Source of the DNA: Roseomonas aerilata DSM 19363
GTDB taxonomy: Bacteria > Pseudomonadota > Alphaproteobacteria > Acetobacterales > Acetobacteraceae
Direction: 5' to 3'
DNA: 64,000 bases
Assembly (NCBI RefSeq): GCF_000711725.1
Contig: NZ_JONP01000016.1
Location: 1 to 64,000, forward strand
The position numbers were made by a program, and so were the translations under genes. A model generated the notes under the pieces. That model was given only the letters and a program-made list of their open reading frames with translations, ran no database searches and was not told the DNA's origin. This document shows positions 1 to 9,270 of this stretch, in pieces. Positions within the stretch are counted from its first letter, which is position 1. Each line of letters opens with the position of its first letter.

Positions 1-665
1 GAGATGAGGCGCGACAGGTAGGCCGACATGGCGCCCACGGGCCGGGCGATGGACATGTCGTTGTCGTTGAGCACGACGATCAGGCGCGACCTCATCGCGC
101 CCGCGTTGTTCATCGCCTCGTAGGCCATGCCCGCCGACATGGCGCCGTCGCCGATCACCGCGATCACCGCCTGCGAAGACCGGTCGGGCGCGGCCCCGCC
201 GCCCGGCAGCGGCACCCCGCCCCCGCCTTGCGCCCCCAGCAGGTCGCGCGCGACCGCCATGCCGAGCCCGGCCGAGATCGAGGTGGAGGAGTGCGCGGCG
301 CCGAACGGGTCGTACTCGCTCTCCGCGCGCCGGGTGAAGCCGGACAACCCGCCCCCCTGGCGGAGCGTGCGCATGCGGTCCCGCCGGCCGGTGAGGATCT
401 TGTGCGGGTAGGCCTGGTGCCCGACATCCCAGATCAGCCGGTCGTTGGGCGTGTCGAAGATGGCGTGCAGCGCCACCGTCAGCTCCACCACCCCAAGGCT
501 CGCCCCGAGATGCCCCCCCGTGGTCGAAACCACCTCCACCGTCTCCGCCCGCAACTCATCGGCCAGCTGACGCAACTGCTCGGCCGACAGGTTCCGCATG
601 TCGGACGGTACCAACACGCGATCCAACAATGGCGTCCGAGGGCGGGATGGCGGCAACACAGGCAT
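1..665 (-). CDS. dxs: 1-deoxy-D-xylulose-5-phosphate synthase, N-terminal part (cut by window edge)
   Basis: First enzyme of the MEP isoprenoid pathway: it condenses pyruvate with glyceraldehyde 3-phosphate using thiamine diphosphate. About 221 N-terminal residues are visible; the rest lies beyond base 1. The family motifs are clear: [15 protein letters not shown] near residue 50, [13 protein letters not shown] near residue 80, and the thiamine-diphosphate site [13 protein letters not shown] followed by [10 protein letters not shown]. The chosen ATG (663-665) gives an N-terminus beginning MPVLPPSRP, and the conserved domain starts soon after. It lies 26 bases downstream of the nucleotidyltransferase gene on the same strand, so the two may be co-transcribed. 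In this setting it supplies C5 units for the squalene and hopanoids made by the genes at 8-16 kb. Confidence 0.95.
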   Translation of the reverse strand, partial: MPVLPPSRPRTPLLDRVLVPSDMRNLSAEQLRQLADELRAETVEVVSTTGGHLGASLGVVELTVALHAIFDTPNDRLIWDVGHQAYPHKILTGRRDRMRTLRQGGGLSGFTRRAESEYDPFGAAHSSTSISAGLGMAVARDLLGAQGGGGVPLPGGGAAPDRSSQAVIAVIGDGAMSAGMAYEAMNNAGAMRSRLIVVLNDNDMSIARPVGAMSAYLSRLI

Positions 666-691
666 CAAGGAAGGTCCTCGGGGCGTCGGGA

Positions 692-1450
692 TCAGGCCGC
701 GATCAGCTGCGGGAGGATCTCCTCCCGGGCGCGGCTGACATCATCAGGGAAATCGATCTCGACCCAGGGCAGGGCGGTCACGTCGGCGGCGCGGAAGCGA
801 CTGGGCTCGGCCAGGATGAGATCGCGGATCGCTTCCTCGTACTCCAGCTCCGTCCGCCCTTGCTCAACATAGGATGCACAGCGGTCGGCCAGTGCCGCAG
901 CCATCGCGGCGGAGAAGCGGAAGAAGCCCACGGATTCACCGTGGCGGTCATGGGCGTGCTCGGGGCGCTTGCGGAAATCCACGATCCTCTCGCCTTGGAA
1001 GCAGATCTTCACGGGCTCGTCGCCCGGCTCGATCTCGCGGTCCAGCAGGAGGATGTTCTCGCCGGGGGCTGCAACGAGAGTGGCGAGCATGCGATGGTCG
1101 TAGAGGACGTCGCCGTCCATCAGCAGCACCGGCTGCCCTGCCCGCAGCATCTCAGCCTGCACGTGGAGCGAGACAAGGCTGCCCTCGCGATAGTGGGGAT
1201 TGGGCACGAAGCGCACCCGATCCGACCAGCCGAGGCGCGCGACCTCCGCCTCGACGAGTTCGCGGCAATGTCCGACGGTGATGCTCACCTTCGTGATGCC
1301 GTTTTGCTCGAGGGCATGGAGATGACGGGAAAGTAAGGTTCGGCCGCCGAATTCAAGAAGGATCTTCGGCCCTTCTTGTGCCTCCCCGAGCCGCCGCCCA
1401 ACTCCTGCGGCGAGGATGATCGCCGAGGCGGGACGTGTGGAATCGCTCAA
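692..1450 (-). CDS. Nucleotidyltransferase, probable CTP:2-aminoethylphosphonate (or phosphocholine-type) cytidylyltransferase
   Basis: A 252-residue MobA/LicC-like NTP transferase. It has the nucleotide-binding signature [18 protein letters not shown] near the N-terminus, an acidic metal site MDGDVLYD in the middle and the C-terminal [11 protein letters not shown] typical of phosphocholine and AEP cytidylyltransferases (LicC/PntC type). Inferred role: activation of 2-aminoethylphosphonate to CMP-AEP, because the PEP mutase, decarboxylase, transaminase and CDP-alcohol phosphotransferase genes are adjacent. The TTG start at 1448-1450 is chosen because it lies just before the fold and follows a GGGAACCCCGGA-like ribosome site. 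A longer in-frame reading to 1714 overlaps the divergent gene and looks non-coding. Substrate is unproven; a sugar nucleotidyltransferase is the alternative. Confidence 0.8.
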   Translation of the reverse strand: MSDSTRPASAIILAAGVGRRLGEAQEGPKILLEFGGRTLLSRHLHALEQNGITKVSITVGHCRELVEAEVARLGWSDRVRFVPNPHYREGSLVSLHVQAEMLRAGQPVLLMDGDVLYDHRMLATLVAAPGENILLLDREIEPGDEPVKICFQGERIVDFRKRPEHAHDRHGESVGFFRFSAAMAAALADRCASYVEQGRTELEYEEAIRDLILAEPSRFRAADVTALPWVEIDFPDDVSRAREEILPQLIAA

Positions 1451-1580
1451 TCCGGGGTTCCCAATATTGGCCTGCCGATCGTGTGAAGGTAGGATGACGG
1501 GTGTGGGCCTGGCAAGTTCGGAGGCGCGTGTCGCCGTCGGACCCGGTGCTAAACGGCCCGCCGCCAGCGGAGAATACGCC
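1451..1580. promoter_or_regulatory. Divergent intergenic region between nucleotidyltransferase and PEP mutase genes
   Basis: With both TTG starts accepted, 130 bases separate the two divergent genes. This gap must hold both promoters. I see no confident -35/-10 pair or operator, but the arrangement suggests shared control of the two arms of the phosphonate module. Confidence 0.4.
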
Positions 1581-3227
1581 TTGAGCGAAGCGACGCCCCC
1601 TGCCACGCGGCCCCGCGCGGCCGCCCCCACCACCCGCTTCGCGGCGCTGCGGCAGGAGATAGCCTCGCCGACGCTCTCCTTCCTGATGGAGGCGCATGAC
1701 GGTATCTCCGCCAAGCTCGTTCAGGAGGCGGGGTTCCGCGGCGTCTGGGCCTCGGGCCTGACGACCTCGGCCGCGCTCGGGCTGCGCGACAGCAACGAGG
1801 CGTCCTGGACGCAGGTGCTGGACGTGCTCGAATACATGGCGGACGCGACCACGCTGCCGATCCTGGTGGATGGCGATACCGGGCACGGCAACTTCAACAA
1901 TGTTCGCCGCTTCGTGCGGAAGCTTTGCGAGCGCGGCATCGCCGGCGTCTGCATCGAGGACAAGCTCTTCCCGAAGACGAACTCCTTCATCGGCGAGGCA
2001 CAGCCGCTGGCGGACGTGGACGAGTTCTGCGGCCGCATCAAGGCCGGCAAGGACAGCCAGACGGATGACGACTTCGTGCTCGTCGCGCGGGTCGAGGCGC
2101 TGATCTCCGGCCAGGGCATGGAGGAGGCGCTGCGCCGGGCGGAGGCCTATCACGCGGCCGGTGCCGACGCGATCCTCATCCACTCCAAGAAGTCGGACGC
2201 GCAGGAGATTTTCGAGTTCTCCGAGCGCTGGGCCAACCGCGCGCCGGTCGTGATCGTGCCGACGATGTACTACTCCACGCCGACGGACCTGTTCCGCCAG
2301 GCCGGCATCTCCACGATTATCTGGGCGAACCACCTCCTGCGCTCCTCCATCGCCGCCATGCGCGAGACGGCGGCGCGCATCCACGAGGACCAATCCCTCG
2401 TGCGCGTGGAGGGCAGCGTCGCCACCGTGAAGGACATCTTCCGCATTGTTGGCAATGCGGAGCTGGAGGAGGCAGAGCGCCGCTACCTGCCGGCCCGCCC
2501 GGCGGTCTCGGCCGTGGTGCTGGCGGCCTCGGGCGGCGAACTGGCGGGGATGGAGCCTGGGCAGCCGAAATGCATGGCCGATATTCGCGGCCAATCGCTG
2601 CTCGCGCGCCTTGTCGGCACGCTGCGGGAGAGCGGCGTGCGCGACGTCTCTGTTGTGCGCGGCGCGCATAAGGAGGCGGTGACGCTGCAGGGCGTCCGCA
2701 TGGTCGACAATGACCGCTACGCCACGACCGGCGAGGCTTGGTCGCTGGCCTCGGCGCGGGACGCGATCCGTGGCGAGACCGTGGTGGCCTATGGCGACGT
2801 GCTGTTCCGCCGCTACATCCTCGACAGCCTTCTCACCAGCCGCGCCGATGTCGTCGTGGCCGTGGACACGCTGGGCGCCACGCAGACGCGGCCGAACCAG
2901 CGCGACCTCGTCGTCGCGGACCGCCGCTTCTCCGGCGACTATCTCGACGACAGCCCGGCGACGCTGCGTCGCATGGCGCACGAGGTTCCGCAGGCGGAGA
3001 TCTGCGGCGAGTGGATGGGTCTTGCCCGCTTCAGCGCTCGCGGCGCCGAGTGGCTGCGCGAGGAGATCGCGGCCATGGAGGCCGAGGGCGTGCTGGAAGG
3101 TGCCGATATGCCGACGCTACTGACCCGCATCGCGGCGAAGCACCCGGTGCGCGTGAAGTACTTCACCGGCCACTGGCTGGACGTGGACACCCTGACCGAC
3201 CTGGCCGAAGCGCGAAACTTCACCTGA
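1581..3227 (+). CDS. aepX: Phosphoenolpyruvate mutase fused to a nucleotidyltransferase-like domain
   Basis: Phosphoenolpyruvate mutase isomerises PEP to phosphonopyruvate, the C-P bond-forming entry step of nearly all phosphonate biosynthesis. Residues ~20-290 form the isocitrate-lyase/PEP mutase barrel. The diagnostic motif [10 protein letters not shown] (E126-S135) matches EDK-X5-NS, which separates true mutases from related lyases. Residues ~305-548 form a second nucleotidyltransferase-like domain whose opening loop ([12 protein letters not shown] then QPK) has lost the usual G-X-G-X-R. It keeps the C-terminal [14 protein letters not shown] found in such enzymes. The TTG start at 1581 follows AGCGGAGA; an upstream ATG at 1416 would overlap the divergent gene. 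The stop overlaps the next start (TGATG/ATGA at 3225-3230), indicating translational coupling. Confidence 0.93.
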   Translation: MSEATPPATRPRAAAPTTRFAALRQEIASPTLSFLMEAHDGISAKLVQEAGFRGVWASGLTTSAALGLRDSNEASWTQVLDVLEYMADATTLPILVDGDTGHGNFNNVRRFVRKLCERGIAGVCIEDKLFPKTNSFIGEAQPLADVDEFCGRIKAGKDSQTDDDFVLVARVEALISGQGMEEALRRAEAYHAAGADAILIHSKKSDAQEIFEFSERWANRAPVVIVPTMYYSTPTDLFRQAGISTIIWANHLLRSSIAAMRETAARIHEDQSLVRVEGSVATVKDIFRIVGNAELEEAERRYLPARPAVSAVVLAASGGELAGMEPGQPKCMADIRGQSLLARLVGTLRESGVRDVSVVRGAHKEAVTLQGVRMVDNDRYATTGEAWSLASARDAIRGETVVAYGDVLFRRYILDSLLTSRADVVVAVDTLGATQTRPNQRDLVVADRRFSGDYLDDSPATLRRMAHEVPQAEICGEWMGLARFSARGAEWLREEIAAMEAEGVLEGADMPTLLTRIAAKHPVRVKYFTGHWLDVDTLTDLAEARNFT

Positions 3228-4369
3228 TGATCACCGCGGAAGACTTCATCGTCGAGGCCGGTCATGCCGGCTTCGACTTCTACACGGGCGTCCCCTGCAG
3301 CTTCCTCACGCCGCTGATCAACGGCGTGCTCTCCGCGCCGTCGCTCGCCTATGTCGGCGCGGCGAGCGAGGGGGAGGCGGTGGCCATCGCTTCCGGCGCC
3401 TGGCTCGCGGGGCGGCGCACGGTGGTGATGTGCCAGAACTCCGGCCTGGGGAACGCGGTGAACCCGCTGACCTCGCTGAACGCCCCTTTCAAGATCCCGA
3501 CGCTGTTCCTCACGACCTGGCGCGGCGAGCCCGGCATTCCCGACGAGCCGCAGCACGAGGTGATGGGGCGCATCACGCAGGACCTGATCTCGCTCATGGG
3601 GCTGGAGCAGGCGCCCTTCCCGGCGGGGAGCCAGGCGCTGCGCCCGGCGCTGAGCCACGCGGTGGAGCGGATGGAGGCGACGGGCCTGCCCTTCGCCTTC
3701 GTCGTGCGCAAGGACGATGTGGCCGACACGCCGCTCAATGCCGCGCCGCGCGCCCTTCCGCCGCCCGGCCGGCGCGAGGACTATCCGGGCGAGGGGCCGC
3801 GCCCCTCCCGCGTCGCGGTGCTGGAACGCTTCCTCTCGATCGTGCCCGAGGAGGCCGCTGTCATCGCGACCACCGGCAAGTGCGGGCGGGAGCTCTTCAC
3901 CCTCGCGGACCGGGCGCAGCACCTCTATCAGGTCGGCTCCATGGGCGCGGCCAGCGGCATGGCGCTCGGCGTCGCGCTGAACAGCCCGCGCCCCGTGGTG
4001 GTGCTGGACGGCGACGGCGCGGCGCTGATGAAGCTGGGCACCTTCGCGACCATCGGTGCCTATGCCCCCGCCAACCTCGTGCACGTGCTGCTGGACAACG
4101 GTGTGCATGACTCCACGGGCGGCCAGGCGACGGTCTCGGCCTCCGTTGATTTCGCGGCCGTCGCGCTCGCCTGCGGCTATCGGCAGGCGTTCCTTGCCGA
4201 AAGCCTGGACGGCTTCGAGGCTGCCTTCCGCGCGGCGCTGGCAGGCGGCGGCCCCTCCATGATCCATCTGCGGATCGCCCCTGGCTCCATGGCGAAGCTC
4301 GGCCGCCCCACGGTGGGCCCGGCCGAGGTGGCGCGGCGGTTCCAGGCCTTCCTGGCCTCCCCGGTGTGA
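3227..4369 (+). CDS. aepY: Phosphonopyruvate decarboxylase
   Basis: A thiamine-diphosphate enzyme that decarboxylates phosphonopyruvate to phosphonoacetaldehyde, the irreversible step that pulls the unfavourable mutase reaction forward. The 380-residue protein has the N-terminal PYR domain (FYTGVPCSFLTPLING; AASEGEAVAIASG with the cofactor-activating Glu). The C-terminal PP domain carries the GDGAALMKLG motif (~residue 262), closed by LLDN about 30 residues later. It overlaps the PEP mutase gene upstream and the membrane-protein gene downstream (GTGA at 4366-4369). Length and motif order match Ppd/AepY rather than acetolactate synthase, which is much longer. Confidence 0.94.
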   Translation: MITAEDFIVEAGHAGFDFYTGVPCSFLTPLINGVLSAPSLAYVGAASEGEAVAIASGAWLAGRRTVVMCQNSGLGNAVNPLTSLNAPFKIPTLFLTTWRGEPGIPDEPQHEVMGRITQDLISLMGLEQAPFPAGSQALRPALSHAVERMEATGLPFAFVVRKDDVADTPLNAAPRALPPPGRREDYPGEGPRPSRVAVLERFLSIVPEEAAVIATTGKCGRELFTLADRAQHLYQVGSMGAASGMALGVALNSPRPVVVLDGDGAALMKLGTFATIGAYAPANLVHVLLDNGVHDSTGGQATVSASVDFAAVALACGYRQAFLAESLDGFEAAFRAALAGGGPSMIHLRIAPGSMAKLGRPTVGPAEVARRFQAFLASPV

Positions 4370-5364
4370 TCCTCTCGAGTGCCGTCGGGCTGCTGGTGGG
4401 GCTCGTCCTCGCCGGCGTGCTCATTGCGATGAACGATCCCGCCCGGATCCTGCACCTGCTGCTGGAGACGGGGTGGTGGATGGTGCTCGTCGTGGCGCTG
4501 AACGTCGCGCAGATCTTCGCCTCCGCCGCCGGCTGGGGGCCGCTGATCGATGACCCGCGACGGCCCGGTATCCTCGGCCTCGCGCGGATGCGCTGGATCA
4601 GGGTGGCGACCAACGCGATCCTTCCGGTGGTGCAGGCGCTGGGGGAGTTGGTGCGGGCGCAGCTTCTCTTTCGTGAAGGGGTCGCGAAGGTACGGGTGAT
4701 CGCGAGTGTCGCGACCGACCTTGGCACGGAGATGGCCTCGCAGATCGTCTTCTCGCTTCTCGGCCTGGCGGTGCTGATGACCATCCCGCACGCTGCGGGG
4801 GACTCCACCACGCTCTGGGCGGTGGTCGGCACCCTCCTGGGCGCGGGGCTCACGGGTGCCTTCATGGCCGCGCATCGCTGGGGGCTGTTCCGCTTCATCG
4901 AGCGGATGCTGCCGGGCCTTGCCGCGCGCGTCGGCTGGACCTCGCTCGGGGAGTTGTCGGGCCTGAACGACGCCGTCGTGGGGCTCTACCGCGAGCCAGG
5001 GCGGCTCTGGCGCAGCGGCGGCTGGCACATGCTTTCCTGGCTGATCGGCGTACTCGAGACCTGGGCCGCGCTGCAGGCAGTCGGTGCGGAGGCGGGGATC
5101 GCAGAGGCGCTGGTGATCGAGAGCCTCGGCCAGGCGGTGCGCAGCGCCGGCTTCTTCATCCCCGGCGCCCTCGGCCTGCAGGAGGGCGGCTACGTCCTCA
5201 TCTGCGCGCTGTTCGGCATTCCCCCGGACAAGGCCATCGCGCTCGTCCTCGTTCGGCGGCTGCGGGACGTGATCCTCGGCGTGCCCGGCGTGATCGTCTG
5301 GCGCTGGGGCGCGGCGGCGGACCGTGCCAACATCCCCGCGACCGAGGCGAGAGGCCATCTATGA
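4366..5364 (+). CDS. HpnL-like integral membrane protein (lysylphosphatidylglycerol synthase TM family)
   Basis: A 332-residue polytopic membrane protein with about eight hydrophobic segments. The first spans roughly residues 4-22, followed by NDPARILHLLLETGWWMVLVV, and the late motif PGALGLQEGGYVLICALFG is typical of the LPG_synthase_TM/UPF0104 family, which includes the hopanoid-associated protein HpnL. The catalytic lysyl-transferase domain of MprF is absent. It starts with GTG overlapping the decarboxylase stop and ends overlapping phnW (ATGA at 5361-5364), so it is fixed inside the AEP operon. Inferred role: moving or flipping a lipid product of the pathway, either the AEP lipid or a hopanoid. 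Family assignment is good; function is not established. Confidence 0.8.
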   Translation: MILSSAVGLLVGLVLAGVLIAMNDPARILHLLLETGWWMVLVVALNVAQIFASAAGWGPLIDDPRRPGILGLARMRWIRVATNAILPVVQALGELVRAQLLFREGVAKVRVIASVATDLGTEMASQIVFSLLGLAVLMTIPHAAGDSTTLWAVVGTLLGAGLTGAFMAAHRWGLFRFIERMLPGLAARVGWTSLGELSGLNDAVVGLYREPGRLWRSGGWHMLSWLIGVLETWAALQAVGAEAGIAEALVIESLGQAVRSAGFFIPGALGLQEGGYVLICALFGIPPDKAIALVLVRRLRDVILGVPGVIVWRWGAAADRANIPATEARGHL

Positions 5365-6461
5365 GCGAAAGCCCCATCCTTCTCACGCCGGGACCGCTGA
5401 CGACCTCCATCGAAACGCGCCGCGCCATGCTGCGCGACTGGGGCTCGCGCGACCCCGCCTTCATCGCGCTCACCGCCGAGCTGCGCGCGCGGCTGTTGGC
5501 CGTGGCGCGGGGGGAGGGCACGCATGTGGCGGTGCCCTTGCAGGGTTCCGGCACCTTCATCGTCGAGGCCGCCATCGCGACGCTGATCGGGCCCACCGAC
5601 AAGCTGCTGGTGCTAATCAACGGCGCCTATGGCGAGCGGATGGTCACCATCGGGAAGCGCATGGGCCGCGCGGTCGAGGCCATCCGCTGGGCCGAGGACC
5701 GGCCGGTGGAGCCCGCGCGGGTCGCGGAGGCGCTGCGCGCGGACCCTTCCATCACCCATGTCGCCCTCGTGCATTGCGAGACCACCACGGGCATCCTGAA
5801 CCCGCTGGAGGATGTTGCGGCCATCGTGGCCGGGGCCGGGCGCGCGCTGCTGCTGGACGCGATGAGCAGCTTCGGCGCCCTGCCGATCGACCTTTCCACC
5901 ACGCCCGTGACGGCCGTGCTCGCCTCCTCCAACAAGTGCCTTGAGGGGGTGCCGGGCCTCGGCTTCGCGCTGGTGGAGCCGCCGGCGCTGGAGCGCGCGA
6001 AGGGGGTCAGTCCCTCCCTCTCCTTCGATCTCCACGCCCAGTGGAAGGGCTTCGAGGCAGATGGCCAGTGGCGCTTCACGCCCCCGGTGCAGGTCGTCGC
6101 CGCGCTGGTCGAGGCGCTGCGCCTGCTGGAGACCGAGGGCGGCCCAAAGGCACGCCACGCCCGCTACAGCGACAACTTCCGCACGCTGCTGGCGGGAATG
6201 CGGCGGCTGGGCTTCGAGCTGTTCCTGGACGAAGCGGTGCAGGCGCCGATCATCGCGACCTTCCACCTTCCGGCCGATCGCGGCCTCGCCTTCCGCCCCT
6301 TCTACGAAGCGCTGGCGGCGCGCGGCTTCCTCATCTACCCCGGCAAACTGACCCAGGCGGAGACCTTCCGCATCGGCTGCATCGGGGCGCTGGACCGCCA
6401 CGACTTCGAACGCCTGCTGGAAGCAGTTGCCGAAACGGTCAGGGTGCTCGAAGCCGCCTGA
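5361..6461 (+). CDS. phnW: 2-aminoethylphosphonate--pyruvate transaminase
   Basis: PLP-dependent class V aminotransferase interconverting phosphonoacetaldehyde plus alanine with 2-aminoethylphosphonate plus pyruvate. The 366-residue protein opens with LLTPGPLTTS and has SSFGALPIDL and SSNKCLEGVPGLGF with the Schiff-base lysine near K192, all characteristic of PhnW. PhnW can act in degradation. Here it follows PEP mutase and the decarboxylase in one overlapping operon, and no phosphonatase (PhnX) or C-P lyase gene is visible, so the biosynthetic direction is inferred. The ATG at 5361 overlaps the preceding stop. It ends next to, and convergent with, the CDP-alcohol phosphotransferase gene. Confidence 0.94.
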   Translation: MSESPILLTPGPLTTSIETRRAMLRDWGSRDPAFIALTAELRARLLAVARGEGTHVAVPLQGSGTFIVEAAIATLIGPTDKLLVLINGAYGERMVTIGKRMGRAVEAIRWAEDRPVEPARVAEALRADPSITHVALVHCETTTGILNPLEDVAAIVAGAGRALLLDAMSSFGALPIDLSTTPVTAVLASSNKCLEGVPGLGFALVEPPALERAKGVSPSLSFDLHAQWKGFEADGQWRFTPPVQVVAALVEALRLLETEGGPKARHARYSDNFRTLLAGMRRLGFELFLDEAVQAPIIATFHLPADRGLAFRPFYEALAARGFLIYPGKLTQAETFRIGCIGALDRHDFERLLEAVAETVRVLEAA

Positions 6462-7061
6462 TCAGCGGCCTTGGCTGGCCCGCGCCTGACGCGCGCCGCT
6501 GATGCCGATCCAGAGGGCGGCGAGCGGCGTGATGATCGCGGCCGCGACGAGCATCGGCGCCGTGGCGCCGAGCCAGACGAGCACGGGCACGAAGACCAGG
6601 AGATCGTCCGGATCAATATTGATTCCCGGCGAGAGCACGAAGGTGCGAACCGAGGCGATCCGGATCACGTTGAGCTGCCAGAACAACGTGCCGATGCCGA
6701 CACCCGCTACGAGGCCGAGCAGGGGCCAGAGCAGCCCCGCCGGCGCGCCCGATCCGAGACCGAGCCCGATGAAGGCGATCATGTTGGAGGTGCAGTCGCT
6801 GATCAGGTCGTAGCGGTGCCCGGCGGCGCTCGATTGGCCCGTCTGGCGCGCCAACTCCCCGTCCGCGCGGTCGAGCAGCATGGAGAGAAGGAAGATTGCC
6901 CCGCCGATGGCCGGCCAGGACCCCGGTCCCGCGAAGGCCACGGCCGCCGCGATCCCGGTGATGACACGCACGGTCGTCACCTGGTTCGGCGTTACCCCGC
7001 TCGGCGCCACGGCCCGCACGGCCGGGCGGACGATGCGGTGGATGACGGTATTGGTGCTCAC
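6462..7061 (-). CDS. CDP-alcohol phosphatidyltransferase family protein
   Basis: A 199-residue integral membrane enzyme that moves a (phospho)alcohol from a CMP-activated donor to an acceptor alcohol. The full active-site signature is present: D64-x2-D67-G68-x2-A71-R72, then G81-x3-D85-x3-D89. Hydrophobic helices follow on either side. Beside AEP synthesis and a CTP-type nucleotidyltransferase, the likely reaction is transfer of AEP from CMP-AEP onto diacylglycerol (or another lipid alcohol) to give a phosphonolipid, as ethanolamine phosphotransferase does with CDP-ethanolamine. Phosphatidylglycerophosphate- or inositol-type synthase is the alternative. The start lies one base after the stop of the diiron-protein gene, so the two form one operon. 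Confidence 0.88.
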   Translation of the reverse strand: MSTNTVIHRIVRPAVRAVAPSGVTPNQVTTVRVITGIAAAVAFAGPGSWPAIGGAIFLLSMLLDRADGELARQTGQSSAAGHRYDLISDCTSNMIAFIGLGLGSGAPAGLLWPLLGLVAGVGIGTLFWQLNVIRIASVRTFVLSPGINIDPDDLLVFVPVLVWLGATAPMLVAAAIITPLAALWIGISGARQARASQGR

Positions 7062-7062
7062 C

Positions 7063-8046
7063 TCAGGCCCTCGCGGGCTCGGTGGCGGGCTTGGCCTTGC
7101 CCATGAAGCGGCGGGCGAGGCGGATCACGAAGGGCACGGTCGTCGGGCGCAGCAGGCGCGGGTCGTAGCCGGCCATGCGGCGCCGGTCCTCGGCGAGGCA
7201 GATGTCGATCATCTCGGCCGCGGTCATCGTCACGCCGATGGAGCCGGAGGTCGCGGTGAAGTTCGTATCCTTGGACGCGCTGCCCATGTCGCGCGCCATC
7301 ACCAGCCGGTCCCAGATGAGGACGGCCCAGACGGCGGCGGTCTTTGCCAGGAAGTAGGGCTTGCGCCACCAGGGCTGCTGCGCCCGCGCCCAGGCCGCCC
7401 AGTTCGCGAAGAAGAGGATATGGCGCGCCTCCTCCTGGATGACGGGCTCGAAGGTGTCCACGAGGTCGGGTGGGAAATAGCCCGAGCGGCGCGCGGCCTC
7501 GAAAAGGCCGAAGGCGAAGAAGCTGTCGATGCACTCGCTATAACCAGTGCGCATCCAGCCCCATTCGACGTCACGGAAGCCCTTGTACTCGGGCTCCGGC
7601 TCCAGCACGACGCCATAGGCCTCGACGAGGTTCGAGAGCACCTTCTTGTGCCGTGCCTCCTCGTTGCCATCCATCACCATCGCCTCGTGGAGGAGGGGAT
7701 CGGTGATCGTCGCGGCATAGTCGAGCACGCGAAGCGACGCGCGGCCCTCGGTCTGCACGGCGATATCCCAGATCGGCAGGCTGGTCAGCCGGGCATGCGC
7801 CTCGGGGTCGAGCTTCGGCCAGTCGAGCACGCGTGGCTTGTAGGGGTTGTGCGTCTCCAGCAGCATCCGCGCGAACATGACCATGTGATCACGGCTGCCC
7901 ACGCGGACGGGACCGGGCTTGTCGAAGGTCCAGTTCCGGGCCTCGTGGTCCGCGGCCGCGACGCTCGCCCGGTCGGTGGGCACAAGGTCGAAGGGTGGGG
8001 CATCGGGCCGGCCGGCCGGGGGGCTGGCCGAGGAACTGGAGGGCAT
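7063..8046 (-). CDS. Ferritin-like diiron protein of unknown substrate
   Basis: A 327-residue protein with two copies of EEARH, at ~129-133 and ~205-209, each supplying an E-x2-H metal pair. Other glutamates (E100 in QTEGRAS, E171 in SECIDS) sit where a four-helix diiron carboxylate site would need them. This is the pattern of ferritin-like oxygenases and desaturases. The start at 8044-8046 follows CGGGGA with good spacing. A longer in-frame reading to 8238 has proline/arginine-rich, non-coding-looking sequence. It is co-transcribed with the CDP-alcohol phosphotransferase, so it may hydroxylate or desaturate the phosphonate headgroup or the lipid acceptor. That role is inference only. Confidence 0.75.
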   Translation of the reverse strand: MPSSSSASPPAGRPDAPPFDLVPTDRASVAAADHEARNWTFDKPGPVRVGSRDHMVMFARMLLETHNPYKPRVLDWPKLDPEAHARLTSLPIWDIAVQTEGRASLRVLDYAATITDPLLHEAMVMDGNEEARHKKVLSNLVEAYGVVLEPEPEYKGFRDVEWGWMRTGYSECIDSFFAFGLFEAARRSGYFPPDLVDTFEPVIQEEARHILFFANWAAWARAQQPWWRKPYFLAKTAAVWAVLIWDRLVMARDMGSASKDTNFTATSGSIGVTMTAAEMIDICLAEDRRRMAGYDPRLLRPTTVPFVIRLARRFMGKAKPATEPARA

Positions 8047-8266
8047 GCGGAATCCCCGATATGGCGGGCGGCGGGCCCGTCGCTGCCGGGTCGCGCCCGG
8101 GTGGTTGGCCCGGATTAATGGCACTGTGTCCGGAAAGCGCAACCCGATGGCAACCGGCCTGCTCGCCGTTTCGGGATGGGACGACCCCGTAGGAAAAATG
8201 CAACAGGCCGGTCTAGCCTCCGCAACGCGCCGATTCACGACGCGCCATCACGGAGGATGGCCCTGC

Positions 8267-9223
8267 ATGCGGGTTCTTCTGGCCCAGCCCCGCGGCTTCT
8301 GCGCGGGTGTCGTCCGGGCGATCGAGATCGTCGAGCGCTCCATCCGGAAGTTCGGTGCCCCGGTCTATGTCCGGCACGAGATCGTTCACAACCGTCACGT
8401 GGTCGAGACGCTGCGCGGGCAAGGCGCGGTCTTCGTTGAGGAACTCTCCGAGGTGCCGGACGGGGCCGTGACCATCTTCAGCGCCCATGGTGTGGCGCGA
8501 TCGGTAGAGGACGAGGCGGCGGCCCGCGGCCTGCCGGTGCTGGACGCCACCTGCCCGCTCGTCGCGAAGGTGCACCAGCAGGGAAGGCGCTACGCCGCCC
8601 GGGGCCGGACCTTAGTGCTCATCGGCCATGCCGGGCACGCGGAGGTGGAGGGCACGATCGGGCAGGTGGAGGCGCCCATCCACCTTGTCGCCAGCGTGGA
8701 GGACGTGGCGCGGCTCGACCTGCCGGAGAGCACGCCGCTCGCCTACCTTACCCAGACGACCCTCTCCGTGGACGACACGCGGGGGATTATCGCGGCGCTC
8801 CACGCGCGCTTTCCGGACCTGGAGGGGCCAGAGGTGTCGGGCATCTGCTACGCCACCCAGCACCGGCAGGCGGCGGTGCGAGAGCTCTGCGCCCAGGTGG
8901 ACCTGCTGCTGGTGGTGGGCAGCCGGAACAGCTCCAACTCCACCCGCCTGCGCGAGATCGGGGAGGAGATGGGCCGGCCGAGTTACCTGATCGGCCATGG
9001 GGGGGAGCTGGACCCTGCCTGGATGGCGGGGGTTCGGACCGTGGGCCTGACCGCCGGAGCCTCGGCGCCGGAGGAGCTGGTCCTTGATGTCATCGCTGCC
9101 CTGCGTCGTCTCGGGGCCGGCGAGATTGCCCAGATGCCTGGAATCAGGGAGGATGTTGAATTCAGGTTGCCTGCCGAGCTGAGGGAACCCACCTCTGACC
9201 CGGCGGTTCAGGCAGCCCAGTAG
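8267..9223 (+). CDS. ispH: 4-hydroxy-3-methylbut-2-enyl diphosphate reductase
   Basis: Last enzyme of the MEP pathway: a [4Fe-4S] protein that reduces HMBPP to IPP and DMAPP. All three cluster cysteines are present: C12 in PRGFCAGV, C96 in LDATCPLV and C194 in SGICYATQ. So are the substrate-site motifs [16 protein letters not shown] and [10 protein letters not shown]. The 318-residue length is normal. ATG 8267 is chosen because the conserved N-terminus begins there and GGAGG lies at 8252-8256. It reads into hpnH after 47 bases, so isoprenoid supply and hopanoid extension are probably co-expressed. Confidence 0.97.
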   Translation: MRVLLAQPRGFCAGVVRAIEIVERSIRKFGAPVYVRHEIVHNRHVVETLRGQGAVFVEELSEVPDGAVTIFSAHGVARSVEDEAAARGLPVLDATCPLVAKVHQQGRRYAARGRTLVLIGHAGHAEVEGTIGQVEAPIHLVASVEDVARLDLPESTPLAYLTQTTLSVDDTRGIIAALHARFPDLEGPEVSGICYATQHRQAAVRELCAQVDLLLVVGSRNSSNSTRLREIGEEMGRPSYLIGHGGELDPAWMAGVRTVGLTAGASAPEELVLDVIAALRRLGAGEIAQMPGIREDVEFRLPAELREPTSDPAVQAAQ

Positions 9224-9270
9224 TCAACGCCCACCGGCCATCCCCACTACCCAGCAAGAGGAGCGCAGTC

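Noticed and set aside
1353-2981. Long open reading frame (542 codons) on the minus strand
   Set aside because: It is the antisense of the PEP mutase gene; composition is rich in Arg/His/Ala with no family signal, as expected of a shadow frame in GC-rich DNA.
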